A DNA stretch of 64,000 nt, from contig NC_052360.1 in the NCBI RefSeq assembly GCF_009727055.1, positions 63,478,525-63,542,524 on the forward strand, written 5' to 3'. The position numbers and the translations under genes are program-made. Under the pieces are notes generated by a model, which worked only from the letters and a program-made list of their open reading frames with translations, did no database searches and was not told the DNA's origin. This DNA comes from Benincasa hispida (lineage: Eukaryota; Streptophyta; Magnoliopsida; Cucurbitales; Cucurbitaceae). Shown in pieces: positions 34,104 to 45,092 of this stretch (positions are counted from its first letter, which is position 1; each line of letters starts with the position of its first letter).

Positions 34104-34388
34104 CTATTTTCGTTTTGCATATGCTCGCCAAGATGTTATCACGATCCCGCCGCGGGTTCTGGCCAACTGATCGGAAGTCACGGCCACCGCCGGTTTTTCT
34201 TTCTTCTTCCATGGTGGTTGCTCCGCCTTACGCGGGGGCTGCGGCTGAGCCGGCCTCTCCGTTGGCGCCACCCTTCTGGCCGCCGCCGAGCTTCGACCGA
34301 AGAATTCGTCAATTAGTTTAAAACCTTCTCTCCCAATCATCGCCAGGTCAGCACGAGTTTCCTTAATTTCTCTTTCCTTCCGACCCAT
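34104..34388 (-). CDS. Unrecognised small basic Pro-rich protein, copy A
   Basis: 94 residues from the ATG at 34388. The frame could be extended four codons upstream but only with TTG, which is not a plant start. I do not recognise the family. Visible parts: a charged amphipathic N-terminal helix (about 4-32, REIKETRADLAMIGREGF, then KLIDEFFGR), a Pro/Arg/Lys linker (about 36-68), and a C-terminal block VTSDQLARTRGGIVITSWRAY. No signal peptide or membrane segment. The paralogue at 52549-52818 is about three-quarters identical, with mostly conservative changes (E/K, D/E, S/T, R/K) and only small length differences, while flanks are far more diverged. That supports purifying selection on a real protein. 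A TATA box and a palindromic TCP-like site lie upstream. Its small size and basic linker could suit a nucleic-acid or protein-binding adaptor; that is speculation. Confidence 0.75.
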   Translation of the reverse strand: MGRKEREIKETRADLAMIGREGFKLIDEFFGRSSAAARRVAPTERPAQPQPPRKAEQPPWKKKEKPAVAVTSDQLARTRGGIVITSWRAYAKRK

Positions 34389-34473
34389 AATTTCGTACAA
34401 AAGAAAAAAAAAATTAACTGTTTTTATTTCTGAACTTTGTTGGTTTGTGAAGTTTCATTTGGTTTTTGGTCCA

Positions 34474-34523
34474 TTATATAGAGCTTGGAAGAAGCTTAAT
34501 TCTGCCTAATTGGTGGGTCCCAC
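34474..34523 (-). promoter_or_regulatory. Promoter of copy A: TATA box and TCP-like palindrome
   Basis: TATATAA on the minus strand at 34480-34474, about 86 bp upstream of the ATG, and the 11-bp palindrome GTGGGTCCCAC at 34513-34523. Both have counterparts at the same relative places in copy B. Confidence 0.6.
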
Positions 34524-34529
34524 TGAAGG

Positions 34530-35794
34530 ATTTATTTATTTATTTAAATGGGGAATCCAACCTTAGGTTCGTGCATGATGTACAATTTTAATATCAGTTG
34601 AATTATGCTCATTTTGATCCGAAGAGATTTAAGTTTATTATAAAGTAAAATAGTGATAATGTCTAACTCTACTTTTGAAAGTTCTATCAATTAAAATTAT
34701 AAACAAATAATTATATTACTGAAGTCTTGAACTTTCATAAATGTATCGGTTTAAAATCTCATTCAGATTTAGATTTTATTTAGAAAATATCATGTGAAAC
34801 ATAAAACTTTTCAATTAAACAAACTCCTAAAATTGTAATAAATAAATCAATTTAGACACTTCGGTAATATTATGTTGAAAATCATCCATGCACAAATTCT
34901 TACATCTTTATAGGCTTCTCAAACAGATTAACAAAATGGATGACTAAATTTTTTTATGGAGGGACAATTCTCAAAAGAAATCCTAATTGTAAGTCTAATT
35001 TGATTCGTTTATGAAAGTTTAGAAATTTAAGATTTCGTTTGGTAATCATTTCATTTTTTTGTTTTTGTTTTTGAAAATTAAGCATGTTTTCTCCCAATTT
35101 CTCACAATGATTTGTATCCATCTAAATTACAAGTACAATGGTTGAATTCTTAGTCAAATTCAAAAAAAAAAAAAAAAATTTAAAAACTATTTTTTTTAAT
35201 TTTCAAATATTGGCTTGCATTTTAAGTCATGGGTAAAAAGTAAATAAAAAATAAAGAAATTTAGAGATAAAAATAGTGTCTATAGACTTGATTTTCAAAA
35301 ACAAAAAATAAAAAAACCAAATGATTACACAATAGAACTTAAATAATTGATAAAATTATAAATTTCACATTAAATTTTTTTCAGTTAAAACGTAAATAAG
35401 GGTAAAAATACAATTATAGCTTACGAAATTAATATAATAAGTACTTCATGGTTTTAATGGATACCATCTCAAAGTTTATTAGTATAAATAAATACTTTAT
35501 TTCCTTTTTTAAGTCCAAAATAATATGGTGAGCCGAAAGGGATTGGGAATATTTTGGGGTAACTCCTAACTTTGTTGAATGATTAATTAATTCTTTTTAG
35601 AAGAATGACCAATTTATTATAAGATAGCCTTTTGTTTTATACTCTTTTTAATACGTTAGGGTTCTAAATTAAATCTAGAACACTTAACCCATTAAATTAT
35701 GTTTTAAATAATGTCTAACTAATTGAGTACTTTTTTTCTTAAACTACTCATTTAACAAGTAGTTTAAATAATTGAGTCTTAAGTATTTTTAGAT
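34530..35794. other. Spacer of duplicated block A
   Basis: AT-rich, no gene. The word gggattgggaatatttt...ggtaact (about 35539-35567) is shared with block B at 53922, and in looser form at 53177 and 54120. Confidence 0.5.
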
Positions 35795-36385
35795 AAAATT
35801 ATATTTTTAGTCCCTAGGTTTTGGGACTAGTTTTCTATTTGGTCTTCAAGTTTCAAGATGTTACATATTTAGTCCTTAAATTTTTTTTGTTTGATTTCTA
35901 TTTAGTTCATAGATTTCAAAATATGTTATAATTTTACCGTTAAGATTTGAGTTTTGTTTCAATTTAGTCTTTAAGTTTTAAGATTTACACTTCTGGAACT
36001 CCAATTTTCAACTAATACCCACTTTTAATCTTTAGTGTTAATATCTATTAATTAATTTAAAATAACTCTACGAATTATAATCAATTAAGTTTCACAATAT
36101 TTTCATCCTTAATAAAATTTAAAATTTAAAATTTCAGTTCATAGTTATTTTAAATTAATTAATAAACATCAACACCAAAGACTTGAGTGAATATTTAGTA
36201 AAAGAAAAGACCAAGGTTAAAAGTGTAAAACTTGAAACCTAAGACCAAATTAAAACAAAACTGGAATCTTAAGGGAAAAATTGTAATATTTTGAAACACA
36301 TAAACTAAATTCAAATCACACTCAAAACTTAAGAACTAAAAGTGTAATATTTTTTTAATTTAAAGACCAAAAAATTATTTTTCCC
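35795..36385. mobile_element. Foldback element, copy 1
   Basis: About 590 bp with arms of roughly 250 bp. The left arm (ttttagtccctaggttttggg, tgttacatatttagtcctta, gagttttgtttcaatttagt) returns as reverse complement on the right (ttttagttcttaagttttgag, ccagttttgttttaatttgg). Non-coding. Related copies at 53238-53710 and 55950-56280. Confidence 0.7.
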
Positions 36386-37780
36386 CTACTCTTTATTTAT
36401 TCAGATTAAAGAAAGCACTTTTAATAATCTAGAATTCCCAAACACACTCTAAATTATTAACTTTGTAAGGTATTTATTAAAAATATTATTACATGTAAAA
36501 AGAATATATCTTTTTTTTTTCCTAAGAAAATTGAATTGAACTCCTAGATAGTAAAAAAAAAAAAAAAAAAGTTGGTCTTTTTCAACGGTCAAATTGGGTT
36601 CATGGGTGGGCAAAGGTTCGGGTTTTTTTTTCCCTTTTTATTTCTCTTATTATTTTGTAAAGGATTTCTTGGGGTTTAAGACGTCATAAAGGTGACGACG
36701 AGTAATTTTGCACTTAGACCCTCTATCTTCATGCTATTTGTAATAATTCTTCCACCACACTTGAAATAATTAGTTGAATTATCAATTTAGTCCTTATTAT
36801 TCTAACTTAGTTCAAATTCAATCCCTACATTATAAAACTTCCAATTTTGTAAACATGTGATTTCGGGTTTAATTTTTTAAAAGATTGATTTTCTCGTGGT
36901 TGAGTATAGTTTGGACTAGTCAAAATTGAAGATGTGTTAGAAGTTCCAATCATCCACTCCCACTTGATATTGTACTAAAGAAAAAAAATTTAACAATAAG
37001 TTACTATGTATGAAGATTCGATATACATAACATTTGACATAAAAAAAAAGATGAAGTATATATGTGAAATAATGTCGATTTAGATATTAAATTAGTATTT
37101 TAATCAACTATTAATATAATCAAAATAAACTTCCTCTTTAAAAGTCGAAGGCACCGTTGTTTGAAAAAAGTAATAATATGAATTTTCAGATGGTTAGTTG
37201 TTTAAGATAAAAGAACAGCTAAGGTAAGGGCTGGGAGGAATGGTATCGCAAAAGAGTATAAATATAAATATTTATGTACGGTAATGGCATGATTGTAATT
37301 TTAAAAGAAAAAGTAGCTTTATTCGTATTTATCCAAAGGATGTTAGGCAACGCAACAGTCCCAAAGATACGCGTACCAAGCCAAAGTCGAGGGAGTGATT
37401 TTTTTATTAGTAAAAAAAAATCTAATTAAATTATATTTACTTCCGAAGGTTAGAACAATTTGAAGATGTTTTCCTTTTCCTCTATAGGAAATTACGCTTA
37501 AAATTAATGATTTCAAGTATATTATTATTGTTGATGGCAAAATTTTGTTTAAAAAAATTTACTTAACTTTTACGTATTACTGATGGTGAATTTGAATTAC
37601 GAAAAAGAGGTGACTGGCAAAATTTTAAGATATTATTACACACTAATGTGTTGTTTGTCACAAGTACTTTGACGATACTTAAGTCAGTTTAGAATGTAGG
37701 TAACGAACTTTTTTTGGGAAGAAGATGAATTTATTTTGTGTGAAGTCATAATGACGTGATATGAACAGTCTAGGAAATCA
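36386..37780. other. Distal part of duplicated block A
   Basis: No gene. Contains agacgtcataaaggtgacga (36680) and tatccaaaggatgttaggcaa (37330), both with counterparts in block B (56950 and 57815). Confidence 0.5.
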
Positions 37781-37849
37781 AATTATTGGTTATATTTTAT
37801 TTAATAATTTTGATGTAATTTTAGTATTTTCTAATTTTATCATTTTTGT

Positions 37850-38060
37850 GACATATTAATTAGGGGTATTTTTTTGTCATTTTAGTCTATGTCATTTTTT
37901 TAGGTTGTTTAAAGTGATTATAATTAATTTAATTTTGGCCTTTGTGCTTCTTTCAACTTTAGTTAGGAAAGCTTGTTGAATATTATAATTCATACTTTGA
38001 GTTGCATGCTAAAAATGTTCAAGTGAGATTGATCATCCTATTTTGAGAAGGGTTAAGGTG
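37850..38060 (+). repeat. LTR relic, partner of 22456-22850
   Basis: Shared ordered words with the 22.5-kb relic: tgacatattaattaggggta, ggcctttgtgcttctttcaa, gagttgcatgctaa, gattgatcatcctat. Confidence 0.4.
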
Positions 38061-38709
38061 ACGGTCAAGATCGTTGGTAGTTCTAAAAAAAGAGTTATTT
38101 TTAAAAATAAAATACTAAAGAGTTAAAATTGAAATTGGAACAAAAAGACGTGCGACATGCAAAAAATAATAATGGCGTTAAGCTTGTGTATCTGGTGTCT
38201 TAAAATTCTTGACTTCCTACTTTATTTATAGCTTCCAAGTTAAGGTTTCTTCCTGATTTTTTCTAGGAATAAAATATGTTGGCTTTTTGGCCATTCGTCT
38301 CAATTTTTTTAATTAATTAATATTTTGATGATAACAAACCTATTTTTATTTGTTAATAATTTCACTGTTTTAAAATATTCATTGTGTAGAATTTAAATCA
38401 CTCAAATTGGAGTTTAAATGAAGAAGAAATGACAAAAACAAGCTTAACGGAAAAAATCTCGAGTTGATGATGATGTAGTAGATTTTTTTCTGAACCAATT
38501 AAAATGTGCCAATTGAAGCATAGGAGGAATAACACATTGTGAACTTTTTTAATTTTTGATTGGTTTAAAAAAAATGAATTTAATATTATTTTATGTTTAT
38601 GTCTAACGATAGTTGGACACATGGTGGGCTTTTACTTGTGGTTGGATTTTACAAGAAAATCATTTAATAAATATATATAATATTATGTTTATGTCTAACG
38701 GTTAGTTGA
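38061..38709. other. AT-rich spacer
   Basis: I see no gene. The phrase tttatgtctaacg(a/g)t(t)agttg is repeated at 38593 and 38690. Confidence 0.45.
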
Positions 38710-38835
38710 CACTACTACAAAAATGGGTTTTAATGTCGTTTAAAACTGACATTATAAGGGTATAATGTCGGTTGAAAAAGGTCTTTAATGTCTGTTGTCT
38801 TTAATGTCAGTTTAAAACCGACATTATAGATTACC
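38710..38835 (+). mobile_element. CACTA-like transposon end
   Basis: Begins CACTACTACAAAAATGG, the typical plant CACTA terminus. It is followed by direct and inverted copies of a subterminal word (taatgtcg(g/t)tt and aaccgacatta), as in En/Spm-like elements. The matching opposite end was not found, so the element is truncated or rearranged. Confidence 0.6.
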
Positions 38836-40401
38836 AAGATTTCAATGCAATTATCTTCAATATTAATTTTCAACTGTTATTGAATACTATATTCAATGTT
38901 GATTTTCAACCAACATTAAACATCATCTTTAATGTCAAATTTTCACCTACTTTTTATCGATAACTGTCCGTTATTAAATGTCTATGATGGTATTTTATTA
39001 AAAAATAATAATAATAATACATATACACTTTTTTTTCCTTATGATGTGCAAATCAATAATATTTTTCTTTTATCGATACATGCATAAAATAAAATCTTGA
39101 TTGCTATTATATATACAACTCAACTTTAAAGAAATACAAAAATTAACTAATTCACAACAAAGAAAGTGACAAATTGTTTAACTAAGCTATCAACAAGTTA
39201 TATTGATCAATATATACATAAAGCTCTAAAGTCTAAAGATCTAGAGAGTTGATTGTCTACTTTGGAGGATCATATAGATACATCCAGCAAAAAAAAAAAA
39301 AAAAAAAAAGGATCAAAACTAAAATAATCGCACAACTAAACTAAAATAATCACACAATTGAATCTCTCATACCAACAAAACCATGCTATTCTGGAGTTTT
39401 TCTCGCGAAAAAAGACATGCATTTTCTTACCATATTGAAAACTACGGTTAAAAAGTAAACATCACTACAAAAATTCAATAGATTATTTAACATGATGTTT
39501 TCACTAACTGAGATATTCTAAAATTTCTTCTTCATTTCTTTAGGAAAATTTATAAATTTATAAACACAAACAACATAACGAAAACCATAAACAAATTTTA
39601 TGAAACCAAACAATTAAGCTCGTCAAATTTAAGAGAAAAGACACTAGTCCAAAATTGGACTAGAGTAGCCATGAACAATTTAACAATTTAACAACCTAAG
39701 CATGGACATAAGAATTTGATATCAAAACCAAAGACAAAAACTATAAATATGAAGCCATGAACTTATCAACAACAAAACTATTTATAAGCTACGTGTTCCA
39801 ATAACAAAATTCAAATAACGTATTTAAAAATTAATATATAGAATGAGATCTTACACCAAACATTATGAAAGAATTTAGAATAAAGAAATTTAGAAACATA
39901 AACTAAACTTATAAAAAGAAATAAACTGAACGACGTAATAAAACTTATGAAGTAAAAAAATAATTACCACTGCAAGGAACCTAAAGGATTAAGCACAAAC
40001 AATAAAAAATATGCATACACAGATCTAAAAATTCATCCATTGCAAGGCGAATTCCAGAAAAATACAAAGAAAAGATCGCTAAACTTACATCAACAATCTT
40101 AGCTACCGAAGACTCTCTAAACAATTTCACCCATGAAAATTGAGTAGAATGCGATCAAAATAATCTGCTGTTCATGAAAATTGTCTCAACAATTAAAACA
40201 TTTTCTAATTCTATCCTTCATTATTTTCAAAACGATAAAGTTAACTCCAACTCCACGAAGCCAGTCTAAATACAGACACCGATCCTCTTAAAATTCGATT
40301 AGTTCCATAGACACAGAAAATGGTTCAGCATCTTTGCATTATAAAGAAAAGTCAAAACCACTTCAATTAACTACATTCAGTCAACACAAAATTCAAATGA
40401 A
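38836..40401. other. Interior or flank of CACTA-like remains
   Basis: AT-rich, no coding region. A short word cactacaaaaattcaata at 39463 resembles another CACTA end in the same orientation. Confidence 0.4.
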
Positions 40402-40560
40402 CACTGCAAGAAAAATGAGTTCTCTCGACGTTTAAATAGAGCGTCGGAAGTTAGATCGTCGGGAGAGACCGTCTCTCCTGAGGATGTAAAGGCCCGTTGG
40501 GAGTTCCCCACATCGTAAAGGATTGTCGGACGGCGTCGAGAGAGGGGTCTGGTTTAAACT
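40402..40560 (+). mobile_element. Second CACTA-like end
   Basis: CACTGCAAGAAAAATGAG opens a GC-richer segment with repeated gtcgg/ctctc words (gcgtcggaag, cgtcgggagagac, gtcggacggcgtcgagagag), a subterminal-repeat pattern. A C/T-rich stretch follows (40560-40760) that does not look like a real gene. Confidence 0.5.
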
Positions 40561-40803
40561 AGACCCATTCTTCCTCATCTCCCCCATTTTTTCCCCTCAT
40601 TTTCCCAAAACCCTAACCCATTCTGGCGCCGCCCCTACTTCTTTCCCATCTTCCCCCTTTCTTCCGCCTCTCCCTCTCCAATTTTCTCCTCACTGCCTCT
40701 CCTTCTCCCATTTTCCTCATTCTTCTCCACTATTCTCCCTCTTCTATGAAGCACAGATACTTCATGTGAGACAAAGATTTAGTATTAGACACGTATCGGA
40801 TAC

Positions 40804-40965
40804 CGATACTTCCCAGATACGTATTTGACACGCGATTTGACGTATCTATATTTTTAGATACTTCCCAGATACGTATCTGACACACGATTTGACGTATCTA
40901 TATTTTCAGATATTTTTCAGATACGTATCTGACACGCGATTTGACGTATCTATTTCTATGCGTAC
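40804..40965. repeat. Three tandem 52-bp units rich in gatacgtat
   Basis: gatacgtatctgacacgcga occurs at 40816, 40868 and 40920, exactly 52 bp apart each time, followed by tttgacgtatctat. Looser gatacg/gtatcc words continue to about 41130. Confidence 0.9.
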
Positions 40966-41138
40966 TTTTTTTTTAAAAGAAAAAAATGCATCTTCAACAT
41001 ATCAGTATCCTCATTTTTTAGAAATATATATATTAAAAATATACATAAAAAATGACGTATTATTAGACGTATCCATATCTTAGTTTTGTAGAAATTGACG
41101 AATCGCCGTATCTGATCGTATCCGTATCGTATAGCCAT

Positions 41139-41245
41139 GCAAATCAAAGGACCGCCCTTATAGGAAATGGTAGGTTTGTTGAGTCGGCGATCTGACCACT
41201 CTCACCCATGCAAATCAAAGGACCGCCCTTATAGGAAGGAGTTCA
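41139..41245 (-). repeat. LTR scrap of element 3
   Basis: gttgagtcggcgatctgacc and tctcacccatgcaaatcaaa match 48128-48200. Inside it, catgcaaatcaaaggaccgc is repeated at 41139 and 41207. Confidence 0.7.
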
Positions 41246-41379
41246 TAACTCACCCAGGATATGTAGGCCTACATCATTCCCATTGATAGGATATCGTTTG
41301 ATTTGCCTACATGTCAAGAGCCAATTCTTAACTAAAGTTAGTAAGCCTACATCATTCCCATTGAGTAGGATATCGTTTA

Positions 41380-42159
41380 TATACAATACTAGGAAAACTA
41401 CATATCTCATAGGGTGCGGATAGACTTCAGCATGGCAATAGGCGAGAAAGTCTCCTCATAGTCAACTCCTTCTACCTGAGTATAACCCTTTACCACAAGT
41501 CTAGCCTTGAAGGTTTGCATCTTCCTATTAGCACCCCGTTTTCTCTTGTAGATTCATTTACAACTTGAGATCCGTGACTTCAACCCCATCAGATTGATCT
41601 ACAAGATCCTGAACTGAGTTGAAGTACATAGACTTCATCTTGAGATCCATGACTTTGACCCATTCATCTCTGTCAACATTCTCCATGTAAGACAACGGAT
41701 CCTCAACCTCACCATCAGCTATCGTAGCTAGGATTTCCGTTAAACTCATATAGCGAATAGGTAGGTCCGCAACCCTCCCACTACGTCGAGGTTCCCTCAA
41801 CTCTTGAGGTGGATTTGACCTACTAGATGAACTTCCATCAACTCTTGTTGATATAGCAGACTCTTCAACAACTCTTGTTGAAGACTCGGTAGTTTCTTTG
41901 GAAAGCTCACCCAATACGATTTTGCTTCTAGGATTGTGCTCCCTTATATGATCCTCCTCAAGAAAAGTAGCGTTTGTCGATACAAACACTTTGTTTTCCT
42001 TAGGATCATAAAAGTAACCCCCTTGTGCCCCTTTGGGGTAGCCTACAAATAGGCACAACCTTGAATGTGGTTCCAGTTTCTTTGGATTAGACTCAAACAC
42101 ATGTGCTGGGCAACCCCAGGTGTAGAAGTGATGTAAACTAGTTTTACGCCCGTTCCACA
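41380..42159 (-). pseudogene. Copia integrase end and reverse transcriptase start (element 3)
   Basis: From 42159 downward: integrase C-terminal region (TSLHHFYTWGCPAHVF, GYPKGAQGGYFYDPKENKVF), then the Ser-rich linker, RRSGRVADLPIRY, and the beginning of reverse transcriptase ([24 protein letters not shown], 41455-41520). The frame is broken by stops after about 41560 and the domain ends near 41380. Confidence 0.85.
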
Positions 42160-43063
42160 TAGAGATGTCCATGGGGCAGGGGGTCGGGGATGCAGTTTTC
42201 CATCCTCGTCCCCGCTCCCCATTTCATTCCCCATCCTCGTGAAATTCCCCACGGGGATTGAGGTGGGGATTCCCCATGGGGTCGCGGGGATCGAGTTCCC
42301 CGCGGGGAATTTTTTTCCGTTACCTTTTTTCTTTTCTTTTGTAAAAAGGCAATTAATTTAAATCACTAATGTGAGCAAATTTTAATTAAATAATTAATTT
42401 TATCACTAATTTTTTTATTATGGTTAGTTTTATATGACAATTTGAATTGAAAGATAAATTACTCAAATTTTGGCCTAAAAAAGCTAATTAATTTTTTTAT
42501 TAGAAAGAAATAAATATAAATCAAATTATTCATATATATAATCTAAACTTAAACATTATATTTAAACATATTCATTATCTTTTCCAATAAATAATCAAAT
42601 TTGAAATTTAAATATAATATTTATATAATAATAATAATAATAACATAGCATTAGATAACTATACTAAATAAATATGTAGAAATTAATCGGGGCGGGGATG
42701 GTGAATGGGACGAGTTTGGGGCCGGGGACGGGGACGGGGAATTAAATATGTAGAAATTAATCGGGGCGGGGATGGTGAATGGGACGAGTTTGGGGCCGGG
42801 GACGGGGACGGGGAATTAAATATGTAGAAATTAATCGGGGCGGGGATGGTGAATGGGACGAGTTTGGGGCCGGGGACGGGGACGGGGAATTAAATATGTA
42901 GAAATTAATCGGGGCGGGGATGGTGAATGGGACGAGTTTGGGGCCGGGGCCGGGGACGGGGAATGCATTCCCCGTCCCCGTCCCCGTTTAGCTCACGGGG
43001 ATTTTTTCCCCCACTCCCTACCCCACGGGGCTCCATCCCCGTAGGGGAAATTGGACATCTCTA
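42160..43063. mobile_element. hAT-like GC-ended non-autonomous element 2
   Basis: A 904-bp insertion in the integrase of element 3, with terminal inverted repeats TAGAGATGTCCA at both ends. It is flanked by an 8-bp target duplication with two mismatches (GTTCCACA at 42152-42159, ATTCCATA at 43064-43071). Without it and one duplicate, the integrase reads PLELWNGRK through the site, which proves insertion. Both ends carry CCCCG/CGGGG-rich subterminal sequence; the middle is AT-rich. It lacks a transposase. Same layout as 24836-25246. Confidence 0.88.
42673..42968. repeat. Four near-identical 74-bp tandem units inside hAT-like element 2
   Basis: Unit starts at 42673, 42747, 42821 and 42895 (tatgtagaaattaatcgggg, then tgggacgagtttggggccgg). 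Spacing is exactly 74 bp; I saw only one difference, in the last unit (ggggcc for ggggac). Confidence 0.95.
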
Positions 43064-44019
43064 ATTCCATAACTCCAGAGGTGTTCTGAAAACACTCTTA
43101 AAGGGAACATAGTTCATGATGTATGTTGCAATCTCTATTGTAAAACCCCAAAATGAGTCCGATAATGAAGTGTAACTAATCATCGATCGAACCATATCCA
43201 ATAAGGTTTTGTTTTTCCTCTCTAATACACCATTCTGTTGAGTTGTACCAGATGCTGAGAGTTGGGAAACGATTCCATATTCTATCATATAGTTCTAGAA
43301 CTTAGAATCCAAAAACTGTCCATCTCGATCAGATTGGAGTGTTTTAATCCTTTTACTTTATGCATTTTCAATTTCAGCCTTGAACTCTTTGAATTTTTCA
43401 AAGGATTCAGACTTATGTTGCATTAAATAAACATACTCATACCTTGAATAATCATTAGTAAAAGTGATGAAGTACTTGTAGCTCTCCTGGCTCGCATATT
43501 CATTGGACCACAAAGGTCTACATGCACTAACTCTAGAGGCTCTTTGGCCCTATAACTTTTTCTAATAAAAGGTCTTTTAGTCATTTTGCTTTCAAGGCAT
43601 GACCCGCACACAGGTAAAGAACTTTCTTCTAACTCACTTGGAAGTCCATTCTTCACCAACCTCTCAATTCTATTGAGAGTAATATGCCCTAAACTAGAGA
43701 TTAATGTGCCCTAAACTAAGGTGCCAAAGTTGGACATTTTCTTTTGGAGAAACTTTAAGTCGTTGTTTTGAGTTACGACAATTTTAAACATCTCTTTGTT
43801 ATGGAGGGAATTTGTTACTAACAACCTTAGCACATATAAATTGTTTTCTAGTTGAGTTGAACATATATCAATACCATCTTTCGAAATAAGCACTTTATTT
43901 ACTGAAAAATTCAAGGTGTATTTACATTCAAGCAATGACTTTACAGAAATTAAGTTTCTCTTTAACTTGGGAACTACATATACATCATTCAGAATGATAA
44001 ACCTATTCTGTAAAGTCAA
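43064..44019 (-). pseudogene. Copia GAG-pre-integrase and integrase core (element 3)
   Basis: 43711-44019 holds the GAG-pre-integrase part (YVVPKLKRNLISVKSLLE). 43423-43659 holds the zinc-binding end (CGSCLESKMTKRPF) and the first catalytic Asp (LVHVDLCGPM). 43061-43288 holds the third catalytic residue (TTQQNGVLERKNKTLLDM). The blocks are in different frames with stops between. Confidence 0.9.
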
Positions 44020-45010
44020 TCAAAGGCCTCCCACTGCCACAGCTAAGACAACGTGCTCGATTCTAACTCGCATCGTCATTTCACCAGACTCAAGCTGCCA
44101 CCAGGAACTTTCTGAAATGAATAACAAATATGGTTAGTGGAACCAGAGTCTATAATCCAGGAAGAATCATCATTCTCCACTAAACAAGTTTCCAAAACCA
44201 GTAAATCATATTTACCTTGTTTGGCCTTCTTCTTCTCAGCCAAATAACGAGGGCAGTTCCGCTTCCAATACCCATCATGGTTGCAGTGGAAACATTTTTC
44301 CTTGTCAATCAGCGTCGGTTACCTATTCCGCGGAGCGGCAGGTTGTGGGTTAGTAGGAGTCTTCCCTTTCCTCTTACTACCCTTCTTCTTCTTCCACTTT
44401 TTGGTGCCAAAAGTAAAAGCTGCAGACTTAGTTTCTGAGGTCGAACCTTTATGGAACTTTCTAGATGATGAAGCAAAATTTGCCTCACCAACCTTCTTCT
44501 CCTTGCTTTTCAGCAGAAATTGGAATGTCTGTAACTCGTTGAGTAGAGTTATAAGGTTGTAATCAACCCTGTTCAGAATAGCGTTGCTTACGAAGTGAAG
44601 GAAGCTTTTTGGTAACGACTCCAGAATTATGCTAACTTATATGGCCTTATCAGTGCTAGACTCGTTCATCTCCGCCACATTAAAGTGGACCATCATGTTT
44701 AGAACATGTTCACGAACAAAGGTTCTCTCTATTTTGGAGTTGAAGATGAACTTTAGAGCGTCATGCCTAAGCTGCGCAGACAGTTGTCCAAACATTTCCC
44801 TTAGAAACTCCATGATCTCACGTGGAGTGAACATGGGCTCATGCTTCTTGGCCAAAACATCGTTAAGGCTGGCCAAGATATACGTTCGGGCCTTCTCATT
44901 CACCCATGTCCATTTCCCATACACCTCTCGAACATTTTGAGCAACTTTTGGAGGTGGAATAGGAGGACACTCCTCTATAAAGACGAACTTAAGGTCATCG
45001 ATGATAAGTA
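44020..45010 (-). pseudogene. Copia gag and protease (element 3)
   Basis: Gag (44637-44990: REIMEFLREMFGQLSAQLRH, then VLNMMVHFNVAEMNE) continues below an in-frame stop. The zinc knuckle near 44270-44315 reads CFHCNHDGYWKRNC; the zinc-ligand His is Tyr (TAT for CAT). The protease motif WIIDSGSTNHIC lies near 44135-44170. Stop codons and frame changes make it non-functional. Confidence 0.88.
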
Positions 45011-45092
45011 ATGTGTTTATCGTGTTTTTCCAACTATCGTAGTTCTCGCCAGTCAGTTTATCGAAAAATAAAGAATAAACTTGCTAAAAAAA

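Noticed and set aside
34035..34321. Plus-strand frames overlapping the small gene
   Set aside because: They are shadows; conservation between the copies follows the minus-strand frame.
40523..40828. 101-aa Pro/Ser/Phe-rich reading frame
   Set aside because: C/T-rich low-complexity DNA between a CACTA-like end and a minisatellite; no conserved domain, and the tail runs into the 52-bp repeats.
42853..43044. 63-aa Gly/Arg-rich frame
   Set aside because: Translation of the 74-bp GC-rich tandem units of the hAT-like element.
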